A DNA stretch of 64,000 nucleotides from Candidatus Pantoea varia (GTDB lineage Bacteria; Pseudomonadota; Gammaproteobacteria; Enterobacterales; Enterobacteriaceae). Every line of letters begins with the position of its first letter. Within the stretch, counting starts at the first letter, position 1. The stretch spans positions 496,001 through 560,000 of the forward strand of contig NZ_FOVG01000003.1 of the NCBI RefSeq assembly GCF_900115075.1. Reading direction: 5' to 3'. The position numbers were made by a program, and so were the translations under genes. Of the stretch, positions 47,166 through 56,500 are shown piece after piece. Under the pieces are notes generated by a model. It did no database searches, was not told where the DNA came from, and worked only from the letters and a program-made list of their open reading frames with translations.

Positions 47166-48026
47166 TTACAAATGCGCCGCGAACCACGCCGTCTGCACCT
47201 TAATCACTGACGCGAAATGCTGACCGCTGTAAATATCGTAATGACGGGCCTCTTCGGCCACAAAGAGCTGCTTGTCCGTTGCGGCTACTGCATCAAACAG
47301 CGCGCGCCCTTGCTCAGGCGGGTTCACGCTGTCCTGACCGGCGACCACCACGAGTGTCGGACAGGTGACCTTCGCGGCATTGATCGCGGGTTTGTAGAGC
47401 AGCGTTTCCCGTACGGTTAAAAACGGGATTTTGATGTCCATTTTCGGGTGCTGATGCCGGTTCTCCTCAAAGAATGCTTTTGACTCCTCATCGTTCAGCA
47501 CGCGGGTAATGGCCACAAACATCTCTTTGCCGCTGTTCTGGCGCTTTTGATCCATCTTCTCCAGCGTAGCAATAAAGCCTGCCTTCTCCGTTGCGTCCAG
47601 TTGCCCGGTGACAATCTCTTCCCCGTCCGCAAAGGCCAGCTGGCTGACAACACATTTCACATCCGGGTTGTTCGCTGCCGCGCCAAAGATGTGACATCCG
47701 CCAAAGGACGTGCCCCATAAACCGATTCTGCTCGGGTCCAGCGCCGGTTGCTGTTTTGCCCATGCAATGACCGAGAGAATATCAGCGATCTGCATCGCAG
47801 GCACCAGACGTCCCCGCTCGCCTTCGCTGTCACCAAATCCACGGTAGTCAAAAGTCAGGGTAGCGAAACCTGCCTGGGTAAACGCCTCTGCGAACGCAGG
47901 CAGTAAAATCTCCCGGATTCCGCAAAAGCCGTGACACAGAATAATCACCGGGGATGTAGTGGCCGCTGTAGGCTGACGCAGCGTCAGCACGATGCCTTCC
48001 GGCAATGTGTGGGTAGATAATTCCAT
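47166..48026 (-). CDS. Alpha/beta hydrolase
   Basis: A 286-residue alpha/beta hydrolase: oxyanion region ILCHGFCGIREILL, FDYRGFGDSEGERG, the nucleophile elbow GTSFGG (serine), an aspartate in VVAGQDSVNPPEQG, and the histidine in EEARHYDIYSG. Esterase or dienelactone hydrolase-like chemistry is expected; substrate unknown. Convergent with the DeoR gene. Confidence 0.88.
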   Translation of the reverse strand: MELSTHTLPEGIVLTLRQPTAATTSPVIILCHGFCGIREILLPAFAEAFTQAGFATLTFDYRGFGDSEGERGRLVPAMQIADILSVIAWAKQQPALDPSRIGLWGTSFGGCHIFGAAANNPDVKCVVSQLAFADGEEIVTGQLDATEKAGFIATLEKMDQKRQNSGKEMFVAITRVLNDEESKAFFEENRHQHPKMDIKIPFLTVRETLLYKPAINAAKVTCPTLVVVAGQDSVNPPEQGRALFDAVAATDKQLFVAEEARHYDIYSGQHFASVIKVQTAWFAAHL

Positions 48027-48227
48027 CGTGGGTCATGCTCCTTGCTGAGGTTAAAGGTCAGAAAATTCAGCAAGCACCCTTTCACATCCACGCAGTTTTT
48101 ACTTCGATCCAGATCAGACGGTTGACACCTTTTGTCTGAAATACGGACAAATCCGTCTACGATGCTGCTAAAACCCGGGCTTTGGCGTAGGCTGAAAGCT
48201 GGGTGTTTCATTACACAGGAGATCACG

Positions 48228-48638
48228 ATGCAGAATGAAATGTCAGCACAATGCCACTGTGGCGCGGTGGCATATCGGGTGACGCTGAAGGATGGATTTA
48301 ACACGGTGCGCCGCTGCAATTGCTCGTTTTGCCGGATGCGCGGCGCGGTAGTGGTATTTGCGACTAAAGTTGAGCTGACGCAGGGTGAAGCGCACCTCAC
48401 AGAATATCGCTTCAACAGCAAAGAGGTGGGCCACTACTTCTGCTCCGTCTGCGGTATCTACACCTTTCATCAGAGCCGCTCTCAGCCCGATCAGTTTGGG
48501 GTTAATGTCGCCTGTCTTGAGGGCGTTTCACCGTTCGATTTTACCGATGTGCCGGTCTCCGATGGCATCAACCATCCTAAAGATGGCGGCGCGGGTGGTG
48601 TAGCCGGTCATCTGGTCTACACCCCCACGCGATCCTGA
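48228..48638 (+). CDS. GFA-family protein (CENP-V/GFA zinc domain)
   Basis: ATG at 48228 (AGGAG seven bases before), 136 residues. The zinc cysteines are all visible: CHCGAVAY, RRCNCSFCRMRG, and FCSVCGIY. The family is named after a protein once called glutathione-dependent formaldehyde-activating enzyme; most members are uncharacterised and may act on glutathione adducts. Single gene, divergent from the hydrolase. Confidence 0.88.
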   Translation: MQNEMSAQCHCGAVAYRVTLKDGFNTVRRCNCSFCRMRGAVVVFATKVELTQGEAHLTEYRFNSKEVGHYFCSVCGIYTFHQSRSQPDQFGVNVACLEGVSPFDFTDVPVSDGINHPKDGGAGGVAGHLVYTPTRS

Positions 48639-48654
48639 ACGATCGCAGGCTGAA

Positions 48655-49140
48655 CTACTCCCGGCTGGGCTTGCCACTGAAGCGTGTAATCGGCTTCTCC
48701 TCTTCACGGTCGATCTGCTGTGAGAAGACCTCCAGCGCCGCGAAGACTGGCCGCAGTCCGCGCCACAGGTCCTCATCATTGAGTAACCGGATGATGCCGC
48801 GGATGCCCGGCGCGGCTTTTTCCTGCCGGGCCTCATCGCGCGCCGGTTTAACGGCCATCGCAGCATCACGCACCGCCAGTAGCAAGTGATTAAAACGCTC
48901 TGGCGGCACGCTGCCCAGCGTCATCATCAGCAGCGAAAGATTCTGTAGCGCGTTCTGGGTGCCGGGCTGATTAAGGCCCGAGACCAGAATTTTCCCCACT
49001 TCGTTGTTTGACTTAACCAGGCCGTTCGCCAGCCGCAGAAAGCCGTGCTGATGGAGATTTTCGAGTAACTCATCCATCTCCTCCCGAGCGGTCGGCTCGG
49101 TGCGTGTCGGCGGGACCTGATACTTAATCCGTTCTGCCAT
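48655..49140 (-). CDS. DUF1641 protein paired with formate dehydrogenase
   Basis: A 161-residue helical protein. ELLENLHQHGFLRLANGL and NLSLLMMTLGSVPPERF match DUF1641, found beside Cys-type formate dehydrogenases, as yrhD beside yrhE in Bacillus subtilis. Its ATG overlaps the dehydrogenase stop (TAATG). It may be an accessory or assembly subunit; no cofactor motif is seen. Confidence 0.85.
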   Translation of the reverse strand: MAERIKYQVPPTRTEPTAREEMDELLENLHQHGFLRLANGLVKSNNEVGKILVSGLNQPGTQNALQNLSLLMMTLGSVPPERFNHLLLAVRDAAMAVKPARDEARQEKAAPGIRGIIRLLNDEDLWRGLRPVFAALEVFSQQIDREEEKPITRFSGKPSRE

Positions 49141-52112
49141 TAGAATTTCTCCGGTGTTTCGACATGCTCAGGCGGTTCACGATAGCCAGCCTGCTGCCAT
49201 TTCTGCTCAATCGGCAGGTGATCCAGTGGGGTTCGGTTACCGTGGCGGAAATTGTGCAACGGCATCGGATTAGGCTGCGGACGACGATCGACCCGCCTCA
49301 TGTTAACGGCGATCTCTTTGTAAGCGGGCGTATTGACGTCGGGATCGTGATGCTCACCGGTCAGCGCGTTGACGCCATCCTTGCCATGATGAATCGGCAT
49401 AAACAGCACGTTGCCCGCCACGCGTTCGGTAATAACCACCGGGACATCCAGCGAACCGCGCCGCGAGGTAATACGCACCCATTCTCCTTCAGCCAGCGCA
49501 CGCTCGGCCGCCAGCTCGGGTGAGATTTCAACAAAGGCATTGGGCGATAGCGACATCATGCGGCCACCCTGCCCGGTCTGATTCATCGACTGGAAATGCT
49601 CCAGCATCCGCCCATTATTCAGCAGCAGATTGTACTCCGCATCTTCCTGCTCGGCAGGCGGCTGCCAGCTCAGCGGATAGAGGCGCGCTTTACCATCCGG
49701 GAAATTAAACCGTTCCGTGTAGAGGCGCGGTGTGCTTTCACCTTCAGCGCTGACCGGCCAGAGCTGTGATTGCCAGCCGACCAGTTGCTCATAGCTGACG
49801 CCCGCGAAAATCTCTGCAATACCCGCCGCTTCCGCCATAATTGCGCCCGGATTCGGGTAATGCCACGGATGACCCAGGCGCGCGGCAAGTTCGGTAAAGA
49901 TCTGCCAGTCAGGACGACAATCGCCCAGCGGTTTCATGGCGGGGGAAAAGTGCTGGATACGCCGTTCGGTGTTCACAAACGTGCCCTCTTTCTCCACGCT
50001 CGGTGCACCGGGCAGCACGACATCGGCAAATTCGGCGGTGCGCGACATAAAGATGTCCTGAACCACCATAAATTCCAGCTTACTGAAGGCGGCATGCACC
50101 GACGTGGCATCAGCATCTGCAAACGCCGTCTCTTCGCCGGTGATGTACATCGCGCGGATTTTGCCTTCACCGGCCTCCTGCACCATTTTGAAATTATCAG
50201 CACCCGGCTTGTCGGAGAGTACATCAGGCGAGACGCCCCAGGCACGCGCCCATTTCTCCCGCACCCCAGCATCAGTGACTTTTTCATAGCCCGGATAGAG
50301 GTTGCTCAGGCAGCCGAAGTCACTGGCACCCTGCACATTATTATGTCCGCGCATCGGATAGCCGCCAGTGCCGGGTCGCCCATAGTTGCCGGTGACCAGC
50401 AGCAGGTTTGACAGCGCCGTGCTGGTGTCAGCCCCGTGACTGTGCTGGGTAATCCCCATCGCCCACAATATGCAGGCGCTGCCCGCCTGGCCAATCATCT
50501 CCGCCGCCTTTGTCAATTCTGCCTCGCTCAGGCCACAGATCTCGCTGGCAAAGGTCAGCGTAAAGGGAGCGAGTGAGGCGCGGTACTCTTCAACCTGGTT
50601 AACCCGCTGCGCCAGAAACGCGTTATCAGCATAACCGTGGTCGAACATAAACTTCGCCATCGCCGAAGCCCAGACCAGGTCCGTGCCGGGTCGGATGCGC
50701 AGATAGCAGTCAGCCCGTTCTGCCATTTCATGACGGCGTGGATCAACGACCAGCAGTTTCTGGCCGTGATGTTTGTGGCTCTGCTTAATGTGCGACGCAA
50801 TCACCGGATGGTTCTCGGAGAGGTTGCTGCCGACCAGAACAATCAAATCGGTTTGCTGCAGATCTTGAATCGTTCCGGCATCGCCGCCGTAACCCACGGT
50901 GCGGAACAGCCCTTCTGTCGCCGGATTCTGACAATAGCGCGAGGAGTTATCGACGTTGTTGGTGCCGAAGATTAAACGGGCGATTTTCTGAGTGAGATAG
51001 GCCTCTTCGTTGCTGGCCTTGCTGGAGCCGATAAAACCAATCGCATCGCCACCATATTTCCGGGCAACGTTCTGCAATCCTTCTGCCACCCTCTGTAGTG
51101 CTTCGTCCCAGCTGGCAGGCCGGAAGCGGCCATTTCCGCGGATCAATGGGGTGGTCAGCCGCTCCGGGCTGTTGACGAAATCCCAGCCAAATTTACCCTT
51201 AACACAGGTAGAGATACCATTAGCTGGCGCCTCCGCGACCGGTTGAATTTTCAGGATGTGACGATCGCGGGTCCAGATTTCAAAACTGCAACCCACGCCG
51301 CAATAGGTGCAGACCGTTTTGGTGCGTTTGATCTCAGACTGGCGCAGCGCAACATCGATTTTCGAAACGCCGGTAATCGGCTCCATGCCGATGCTGTTTT
51401 CCAGCGTTTTGACGAAATCGATTAACGGACGCTTAAGCCCCTCATCCATGGCGGTGAACGGCCCTGCATCGGGTTGCATGGTTTTTTCCAGCAATGCATT
51501 ACAGGGGCAAACTGTGACGCAGTGTCCACAACTGACGCAACTGGACCCGGCAATTTCTGTGCCGCCATCCCAGAGCACGCGCGGATGTGCCTGGGTGTAG
51601 TCAATCGACAGCGTCTCATTGACCTCGACATTCTGGCACGCCTCGACACAGCGCCCGCATAAGATGCACTGGTCAGGATCGTAGGTGTAAAACGGGTTGG
51701 AGTGATCTTTCGCGTAAGGCTTGGGCTGATGAGGATAGTACTGAATCGGGATGTGCATATCGGCCACGGCATTATGCAGCGTGCAGTCACCGGTATTGTG
51801 CTCACAGACGGTACAGTAAAGCTCATGACGGTTGAGCAGCCGATCCATGCCCTCCTGCTGTGCGGCCTTGAGCGCACTGCCTTCACTCTGCACCGCCAGA
51901 CCCTCTTCAGTGCGAAGCGTGCAGCCGCGAACCCGCTCGCCATTGGCCTCTACCCAACAGACATCGCAGCTTTGCAGCGGCGGCAATGCCGGGTGATAGC
52001 AGACATGAGGTAATTTTTTCCCGTGAGCGTCCAGAAAGTCGATCAGCGGTTGATCGGCTAACCCTTTCAACCGTTCACCATTGAATAGAATGGTGCAGTA
52101 ATTTTCACTCAT
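49140..52112 (-). CDS. fdhF: NAD-type formate dehydrogenase alpha subunit (Cys form)
   Basis: ATG ending at 52112 (GAGG before it) gives 990 residues. Order: [2Fe-2S] ferredoxin-like domain with CDVCW and GC cysteines (1-90), NADH-G His-Cys cluster (HELYCTVCEHNTGDC), two [4Fe-4S] ferredoxin motifs (CILCGRCVEAC, CVSCGHCVTVCPC), a further [4Fe-4S] site CTYCGVGC, then the molybdopterin domain and C-terminal dinucleotide-binding domain. The molybdenum ligand is a cysteine in SSRYCQNPATEGL; no in-frame TGA stands there. It oxidises formate to CO2 in the cytoplasm. The E. coli FdhF lacks the long Fe-S N-terminus, so this resembles B. subtilis YrhE. Confidence 0.92.
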   Translation of the reverse strand: MSENYCTILFNGERLKGLADQPLIDFLDAHGKKLPHVCYHPALPPLQSCDVCWVEANGERVRGCTLRTEEGLAVQSEGSALKAAQQEGMDRLLNRHELYCTVCEHNTGDCTLHNAVADMHIPIQYYPHQPKPYAKDHSNPFYTYDPDQCILCGRCVEACQNVEVNETLSIDYTQAHPRVLWDGGTEIAGSSCVSCGHCVTVCPCNALLEKTMQPDAGPFTAMDEGLKRPLIDFVKTLENSIGMEPITGVSKIDVALRQSEIKRTKTVCTYCGVGCSFEIWTRDRHILKIQPVAEAPANGISTCVKGKFGWDFVNSPERLTTPLIRGNGRFRPASWDEALQRVAEGLQNVARKYGGDAIGFIGSSKASNEEAYLTQKIARLIFGTNNVDNSSRYCQNPATEGLFRTVGYGGDAGTIQDLQQTDLIVLVGSNLSENHPVIASHIKQSHKHHGQKLLVVDPRRHEMAERADCYLRIRPGTDLVWASAMAKFMFDHGYADNAFLAQRVNQVEEYRASLAPFTLTFASEICGLSEAELTKAAEMIGQAGSACILWAMGITQHSHGADTSTALSNLLLVTGNYGRPGTGGYPMRGHNNVQGASDFGCLSNLYPGYEKVTDAGVREKWARAWGVSPDVLSDKPGADNFKMVQEAGEGKIRAMYITGEETAFADADATSVHAAFSKLEFMVVQDIFMSRTAEFADVVLPGAPSVEKEGTFVNTERRIQHFSPAMKPLGDCRPDWQIFTELAARLGHPWHYPNPGAIMAEAAGIAEIFAGVSYEQLVGWQSQLWPVSAEGESTPRLYTERFNFPDGKARLYPLSWQPPAEQEDAEYNLLLNNGRMLEHFQSMNQTGQGGRMMSLSPNAFVEISPELAAERALAEGEWVRITSRRGSLDVPVVITERVAGNVLFMPIHHGKDGVNALTGEHHDPDVNTPAYKEIAVNMRRVDRRPQPNPMPLHNFRHGNRTPLDHLPIEQKWQQAGYREPPEHVETPEKF

Positions 52113-52644
52113 ATAAGCCTCATGACGACAGTGCAAAAAGATTCCGGCTGGAAAAATATCCCTGTATTTAAAGGGTTGCATCACAAGCTTAGTGAGGATT
52201 AGCCGCCGCGCCATGGATACCGCTACGCTTATTAAGGTTAATCGCTGACAGGTAAGGGTTTTTTAAATGTAATGACTTCTTACCGCGTGAAGTCCGTCCT
52301 GTTTTTCTGACGCCTCAGTCACGGATGCGAGCGGCCTTTTTTATGGTGTTAAGCGATTACTGCTCGATGGCTGAGGTTACGGTTCAATATGCGCAAATTA
52401 AGTATGTTGTAACTATAAAGATAAACATTTCTGAAGCCGCCGTGCGAGCATAAGCAGACGGCTTAGCCTGCCGCTTTCAGTTCGTGTCTGCCGTACCACT
52501 TAATACCTGAATTGATTTCGCACTGTCACTTTCTAATGGCATATTAAGTTCTGCTGAAACGATGTAATCCGGCAAACCGGCTTATGGACTATTTCCGCAC
52601 CTGCAAGGCACTATTCTCCTGGTCGTTATTAACTGACTTATGCA

Positions 52645-52660
52645 TGGCACGAATATGGCG
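52645..52660 (+). promoter_or_regulatory. Candidate sigma-54 promoter
   Basis: TGGCACGAATATGGCG: the -24 part TGGCACG is perfect, the -12 part reads TGGC instead of TTGC, and the GG-to-GC distance is the required 12 bases. It points at the FixJ-like gene but 246 bases upstream of its start. Confidence 0.35.
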
Positions 52661-52784
52661 TTTACATGACAACGCACGACACTCACAACGAGCATGCCTT
52701 CACAACCGCGTGACTGAATGCTCAGGATTTAACCATATCTATCAGTAATTTATCCGAAACTTAACAAGTCGTTAATTATAAGAT

Positions 52785-52803
52785 GATAATGATTACTGTT
52801 ATG
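52785..52803. promoter_or_regulatory. Fur-like site
   Basis: GATAATGATTACTGTTATG matches the Fur consensus GATAATGATAATCATTATC at about 13 of 19 positions, with the first half perfect. It lies 103 bases before the FixJ-like start. AT-rich context makes chance similarity possible. Confidence 0.3.
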
Positions 52804-52905
52804 GTAATATCCTGTTAACCCTGCCCGACGCACTCTCCTCAGGGCCTCTTTGCGCGTCATGCTTAATTAAATGGTCGGTAAAACTCTGGCTGAAATGAGG
52901 TCCTT

Positions 52906-53526
52906 ATGAATCCCATCGTATATATCGTTGACGACGACGCGGCTGTGACTTCTGCACTCCGTAATCTGCTCACCGCCGAGGATTACACGGTTATCTCTTT
53001 CTCTTCAGCAGATGATTTCCTGGCTCACGCTTTGACTCCCCTACCCTGTTGCCTGATTCTGGATATTAATCTGCCCGGCGCAGATGGGTTTGATGTCGCC
53101 CAGGCGTTGATCGATCGCGGCTATTCCATTCCCACGATCTTCCTGACTGGCTTCGGAACCATTCCGGTCACGGTGCGGGCGATGAAAACGGGCGCTTACG
53201 AGTTTCTGACTAAGCCCGTTGATCCAGAGCGTATTTTGCAGGCGGTTTCGGAAGCCTTAAAGATTGCAGAGCAGAACCTGGCCTCTTCTGAAGAGCGCCG
53301 TGAGATAGTGCAGCGACATCAGACCCTGACGCCGCGTGAAACCGAGGTGATGATGCTGGCCATTAGCGGCCTGCTGAATAAGCAGATCGCCGCCGAAATG
53401 GGGGTCAGTGAAATTACCGCTAAAGTCCACAAACGACGGGTGATGGAGAAGATGAATGCGCGCTCGCTAACCGATCTGGTCCGGGCGGCAGAGCGGCTCA
53501 ATATTGATCATAGCCGACGCCGCTAA
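52906..53526 (+). CDS. FixJ/LuxR-type response regulator
   Basis: A 206-residue regulator. Receiver domain 1-120 with acidic pocket VDDD, phospho-acceptor D53 in LILDINLPG, TGFG and KPVD with the conserved lysine. C-terminal LuxR helix-turn-helix (about 138-200): LTPRETEVMMLAISGLLNKQIA, SEITAKVHKRRVMEKM. This FixJ class is the usual partner of sensor proteins like the one encoded convergently 30 bases away. GAGG lies nine bases before the ATG. The palindrome at 60902 is a possible target. Confidence 0.93.
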   Translation: MNPIVYIVDDDAAVTSALRNLLTAEDYTVISFSSADDFLAHALTPLPCCLILDINLPGADGFDVAQALIDRGYSIPTIFLTGFGTIPVTVRAMKTGAYEFLTKPVDPERILQAVSEALKIAEQNLASSEERREIVQRHQTLTPRETEVMMLAISGLLNKQIAAEMGVSEITAKVHKRRVMEKMNARSLTDLVRAAERLNIDHSRRR

Positions 53527-53555
53527 GGCCAGGCAGACATCCTGTCTCTACTCGC

Positions 53556-56500
53556 CTATCCCAGCGGCAGTGTAAACCAGAAACAGCTACCGCCTTCCGC
53601 CCGGTTCTCTGCGCCTAATTCGCCGCAATGCTTTTTGATGATCCCTTTGCTGATGGTTAGCCCCATGCCCATGCCGCCTTTTTTGGTGGTATAGAACGAC
53701 TCAAAAATCCGTTCCCGCACGTCGTCAGGCAGTCCGCAGCCACTATCCCACACCTCAAAGCGCAAAGTATCAGGCGTGGGATTCTCTGACGTGAGGCGCA
53801 ACAGCGCCGCACGCGACAGATCGTCCGACATGGCATCGATCGCATTGATCACCAGATTCAGCAACACCTGCTGAATCTGAACGCGGTCGCAGAAAATATC
53901 TGCCTTCGCGGCCCGCAGTTTCAGTTCCAGTGAAATCCCGCGTCGTTCCAGCTCAATCCGGGAGAGCGCCAGAATGTCACGGGCAATCAGATGCAGGTTT
54001 TCCGAAGCAAAGCTCGACTCATGATTGCGGGTCAGCGCCTGAAGACCACGGATAATCTCCCCGGCACGTTGGCCCTCTTTGATAATTTCATCCAGACCGC
54101 TGCTGGCATTTTCCAGCATCAGCGGTTCCCGCTTCAGCCAGCGGAGGCTGGCGCCCGCATTCGCCACGATCGACATCAATGGCTGGCTGATTTCGTGGGC
54201 AATGGACGCGGTAAGCTGCCCGACGGTGGTGGCACGGGTGACCCGAGCCAGATCCGCCTGCGCCATTCGCGCGCTATCCTCCGCCAGACGCTGCGAGGTG
54301 ATATCGGAAATGGTGCCAAAGTACTCCTTCACCTCGGGGAAATTGTCTACCGGCTCTCCGATACCCTTGATATAGCGGCATTCACCATCCGGCCTGAGCA
54401 CCCGGAAATCAGCCTGCATGCTGCGTCCCTGACTGACACTGTGCGTCACCAGTTCGCTGATGCACTCATAATCATCGGGATGAACGCGGGTCAGGAAGTC
54501 TGCCATCGACAGCCCCTTCTGTTCGGCTGGCAGCCCCAGAATCCGGCCATACTCTTCCGAGACCATCATCATGTCCTCCGTCACTTCCCAGCGCCAGGTG
54601 CCGGTATGACTGATCTTCTCGCCCAGCATCAGTGAGGTTTTGCTGGCACGCAGCTGTTTCTCAACCCGCCGACGATGGTTGTTCTCCTCCAGCAGCTCCG
54701 CGTACAGTCGCGCCGTCTCAAGGGAAACCGCCGCCTGCGCACTCAGTGTTTTCACGATATGGGAGTGCTCAGCGGTAAAGGCATCGGGCATCAGGCGGTT
54801 TTCAAGATAGAGAACCCCAACCATATTGGCCTGTCTGAACATCGGAACACAGAGCACCGCCGCACCGGAGGCGACCAGGTAAGGATCCTGACTGAACGGA
54901 CTGAACGTCTCTGGTTTGCCCGTGCGAATCTCCTGACCGGTGCGGATTACCGCTGACAGTATTGATAGCGGCAGGTCGGTCGCGTCGGGCCGTTCTTTAA
55001 CAATCTGCACCCGCACGCCATCGGCCGTACTCTCTGCCCAGGCCTGCGTCTCCGGCAGATTGCCATCCAGAATGCGGATAAGGCGACAGCGCTGGGCACC
55101 CGCCCGCTCCAGCATCATCCGCATCAGGGTGTGAATCAGCCGATCCAGATTGATCTCTTCCGTCAATGCGCGTACGGCGGTCAGGACACTTTCCAGATCA
55201 TAGAAAGCGGCGTCCTGAGTGAAAGGAATGGTCGTCAGCGCGCTGTTTTGCACCGGCGCGGCCAGATGCGGATAGTGCTGCTCCAGCTGACGCACCATCG
55301 CCTGTGCTCCCCAGTTCTCCCAGCTGGCCATTGCCACTTTAATGTAGGCGTCTGCGGCGGTATCGAGCTGCAAGGCTTTGCAGTAGCGACCCGCCAGCTG
55401 ATTTGCCAGCGCATGAATGTGCAGATATCCCGACTGCCGGGAGAGGCGGATTGCATTTTCATACTGCTTCAGCGCCTCGCCCGTGTCGCCGCTGAGTCGG
55501 GCACACTCTGCCTTCACCAGGGCATATTTGTCCGCAAACAGACCGGGATTGAGGTCAGTCCAGCGGGCAAACTTATCCAGATGGCTTCGCAGCGCGTCGC
55601 TATCAGCAGTTTCAGCCTGATGACTCAGGGACAATGCACTGTAAAAATGCTGATCCATCAGGTAGATGTAAGCGGGCACCGCGCTGATCAGTGGCTGGAT
55701 GTCTGCCAGACAGCGTAGCGCATTACCGTATTCACCGGCATAGAAATGGGCCATTCCCCGATACAGTCCGGCCCAGAACCGCACCATCGCTTTAGGGCCG
55801 GAGATCGGTCCTGGCTCACTGCCTGCCACCAGCGGCAAAATCTCGTCGCGCTCGCCTGCTCTGAACCCATTACTGTTTCGCAGCTGCCTTACCAGCTGCT
55901 TCTGCATCAGCAGCACATTCTCGACGTCGGGATAAACCGTTTTGCGGGTAAAGGCGAGTCCGCGCTCAATAGAGGTCATCACCGATTCCAGGTGATCGCC
56001 GCGCGTCAGCGTGTTCATGATCTGATGTCGCAATGAGAGGCAGGCGAAGGAGCGATCGCCGTGCCTTACCGCGACGCGAAAAGTTTCACGGGCGCATTCG
56101 ACGGCGACATCCAGCGGCTGTGTCCAGATCCCCACCTGATCCAGTGGCAGCAGCGTACGGGCTTTGTAGCGGATAAAGTCATGTCGCTCCACCAGCTCAC
56201 GCGCGACCTGTCCACAGGCATAACTCAAGTGCCAGGCCTGATAGCGTTCGCCCGTCAGCACGCTGAACCAGGCCAGACCAAACGCAGACGCGCCGGTAAT
56301 GCCGTGCTCCAGCGTCATCTCCAGCATCCGGCAGACCAGAATCAGATGCAGCTGCGGGCAGTCGTAGGCAGAGACAAAAATGGTGCTGGCCATCAGGTTA
56401 AGGATTGACTCAATTTCGGGATCGCTGTTCAGTGGCAGCACGGCAAAAGCAGCTTGCGGAGAGTCGCCAATGCGAGTTCTGAGCGCCAGCCAGGCGGCGT

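Larger units (their letters stand above)
52113..52905. other. Long intergenic region with several regulatory candidates
   Basis: Nearly 800 bases with no supportable gene between divergent fdhF and the FixJ-like gene. Contains the sigma-54-like site at 52645 and the Fur-like site at 52785. A T-run GGCCTTTTTTA at 52333-52343 could end a short transcript, but I cannot delimit an RNA. Confidence 0.5.

Noticed and set aside
49140..52112. Selenocysteine codon in the formate dehydrogenase
   Set aside because: The active-site position is a cysteine codon in SSRYCQNP; no in-frame TGA or SECIS-like hairpin is involved.
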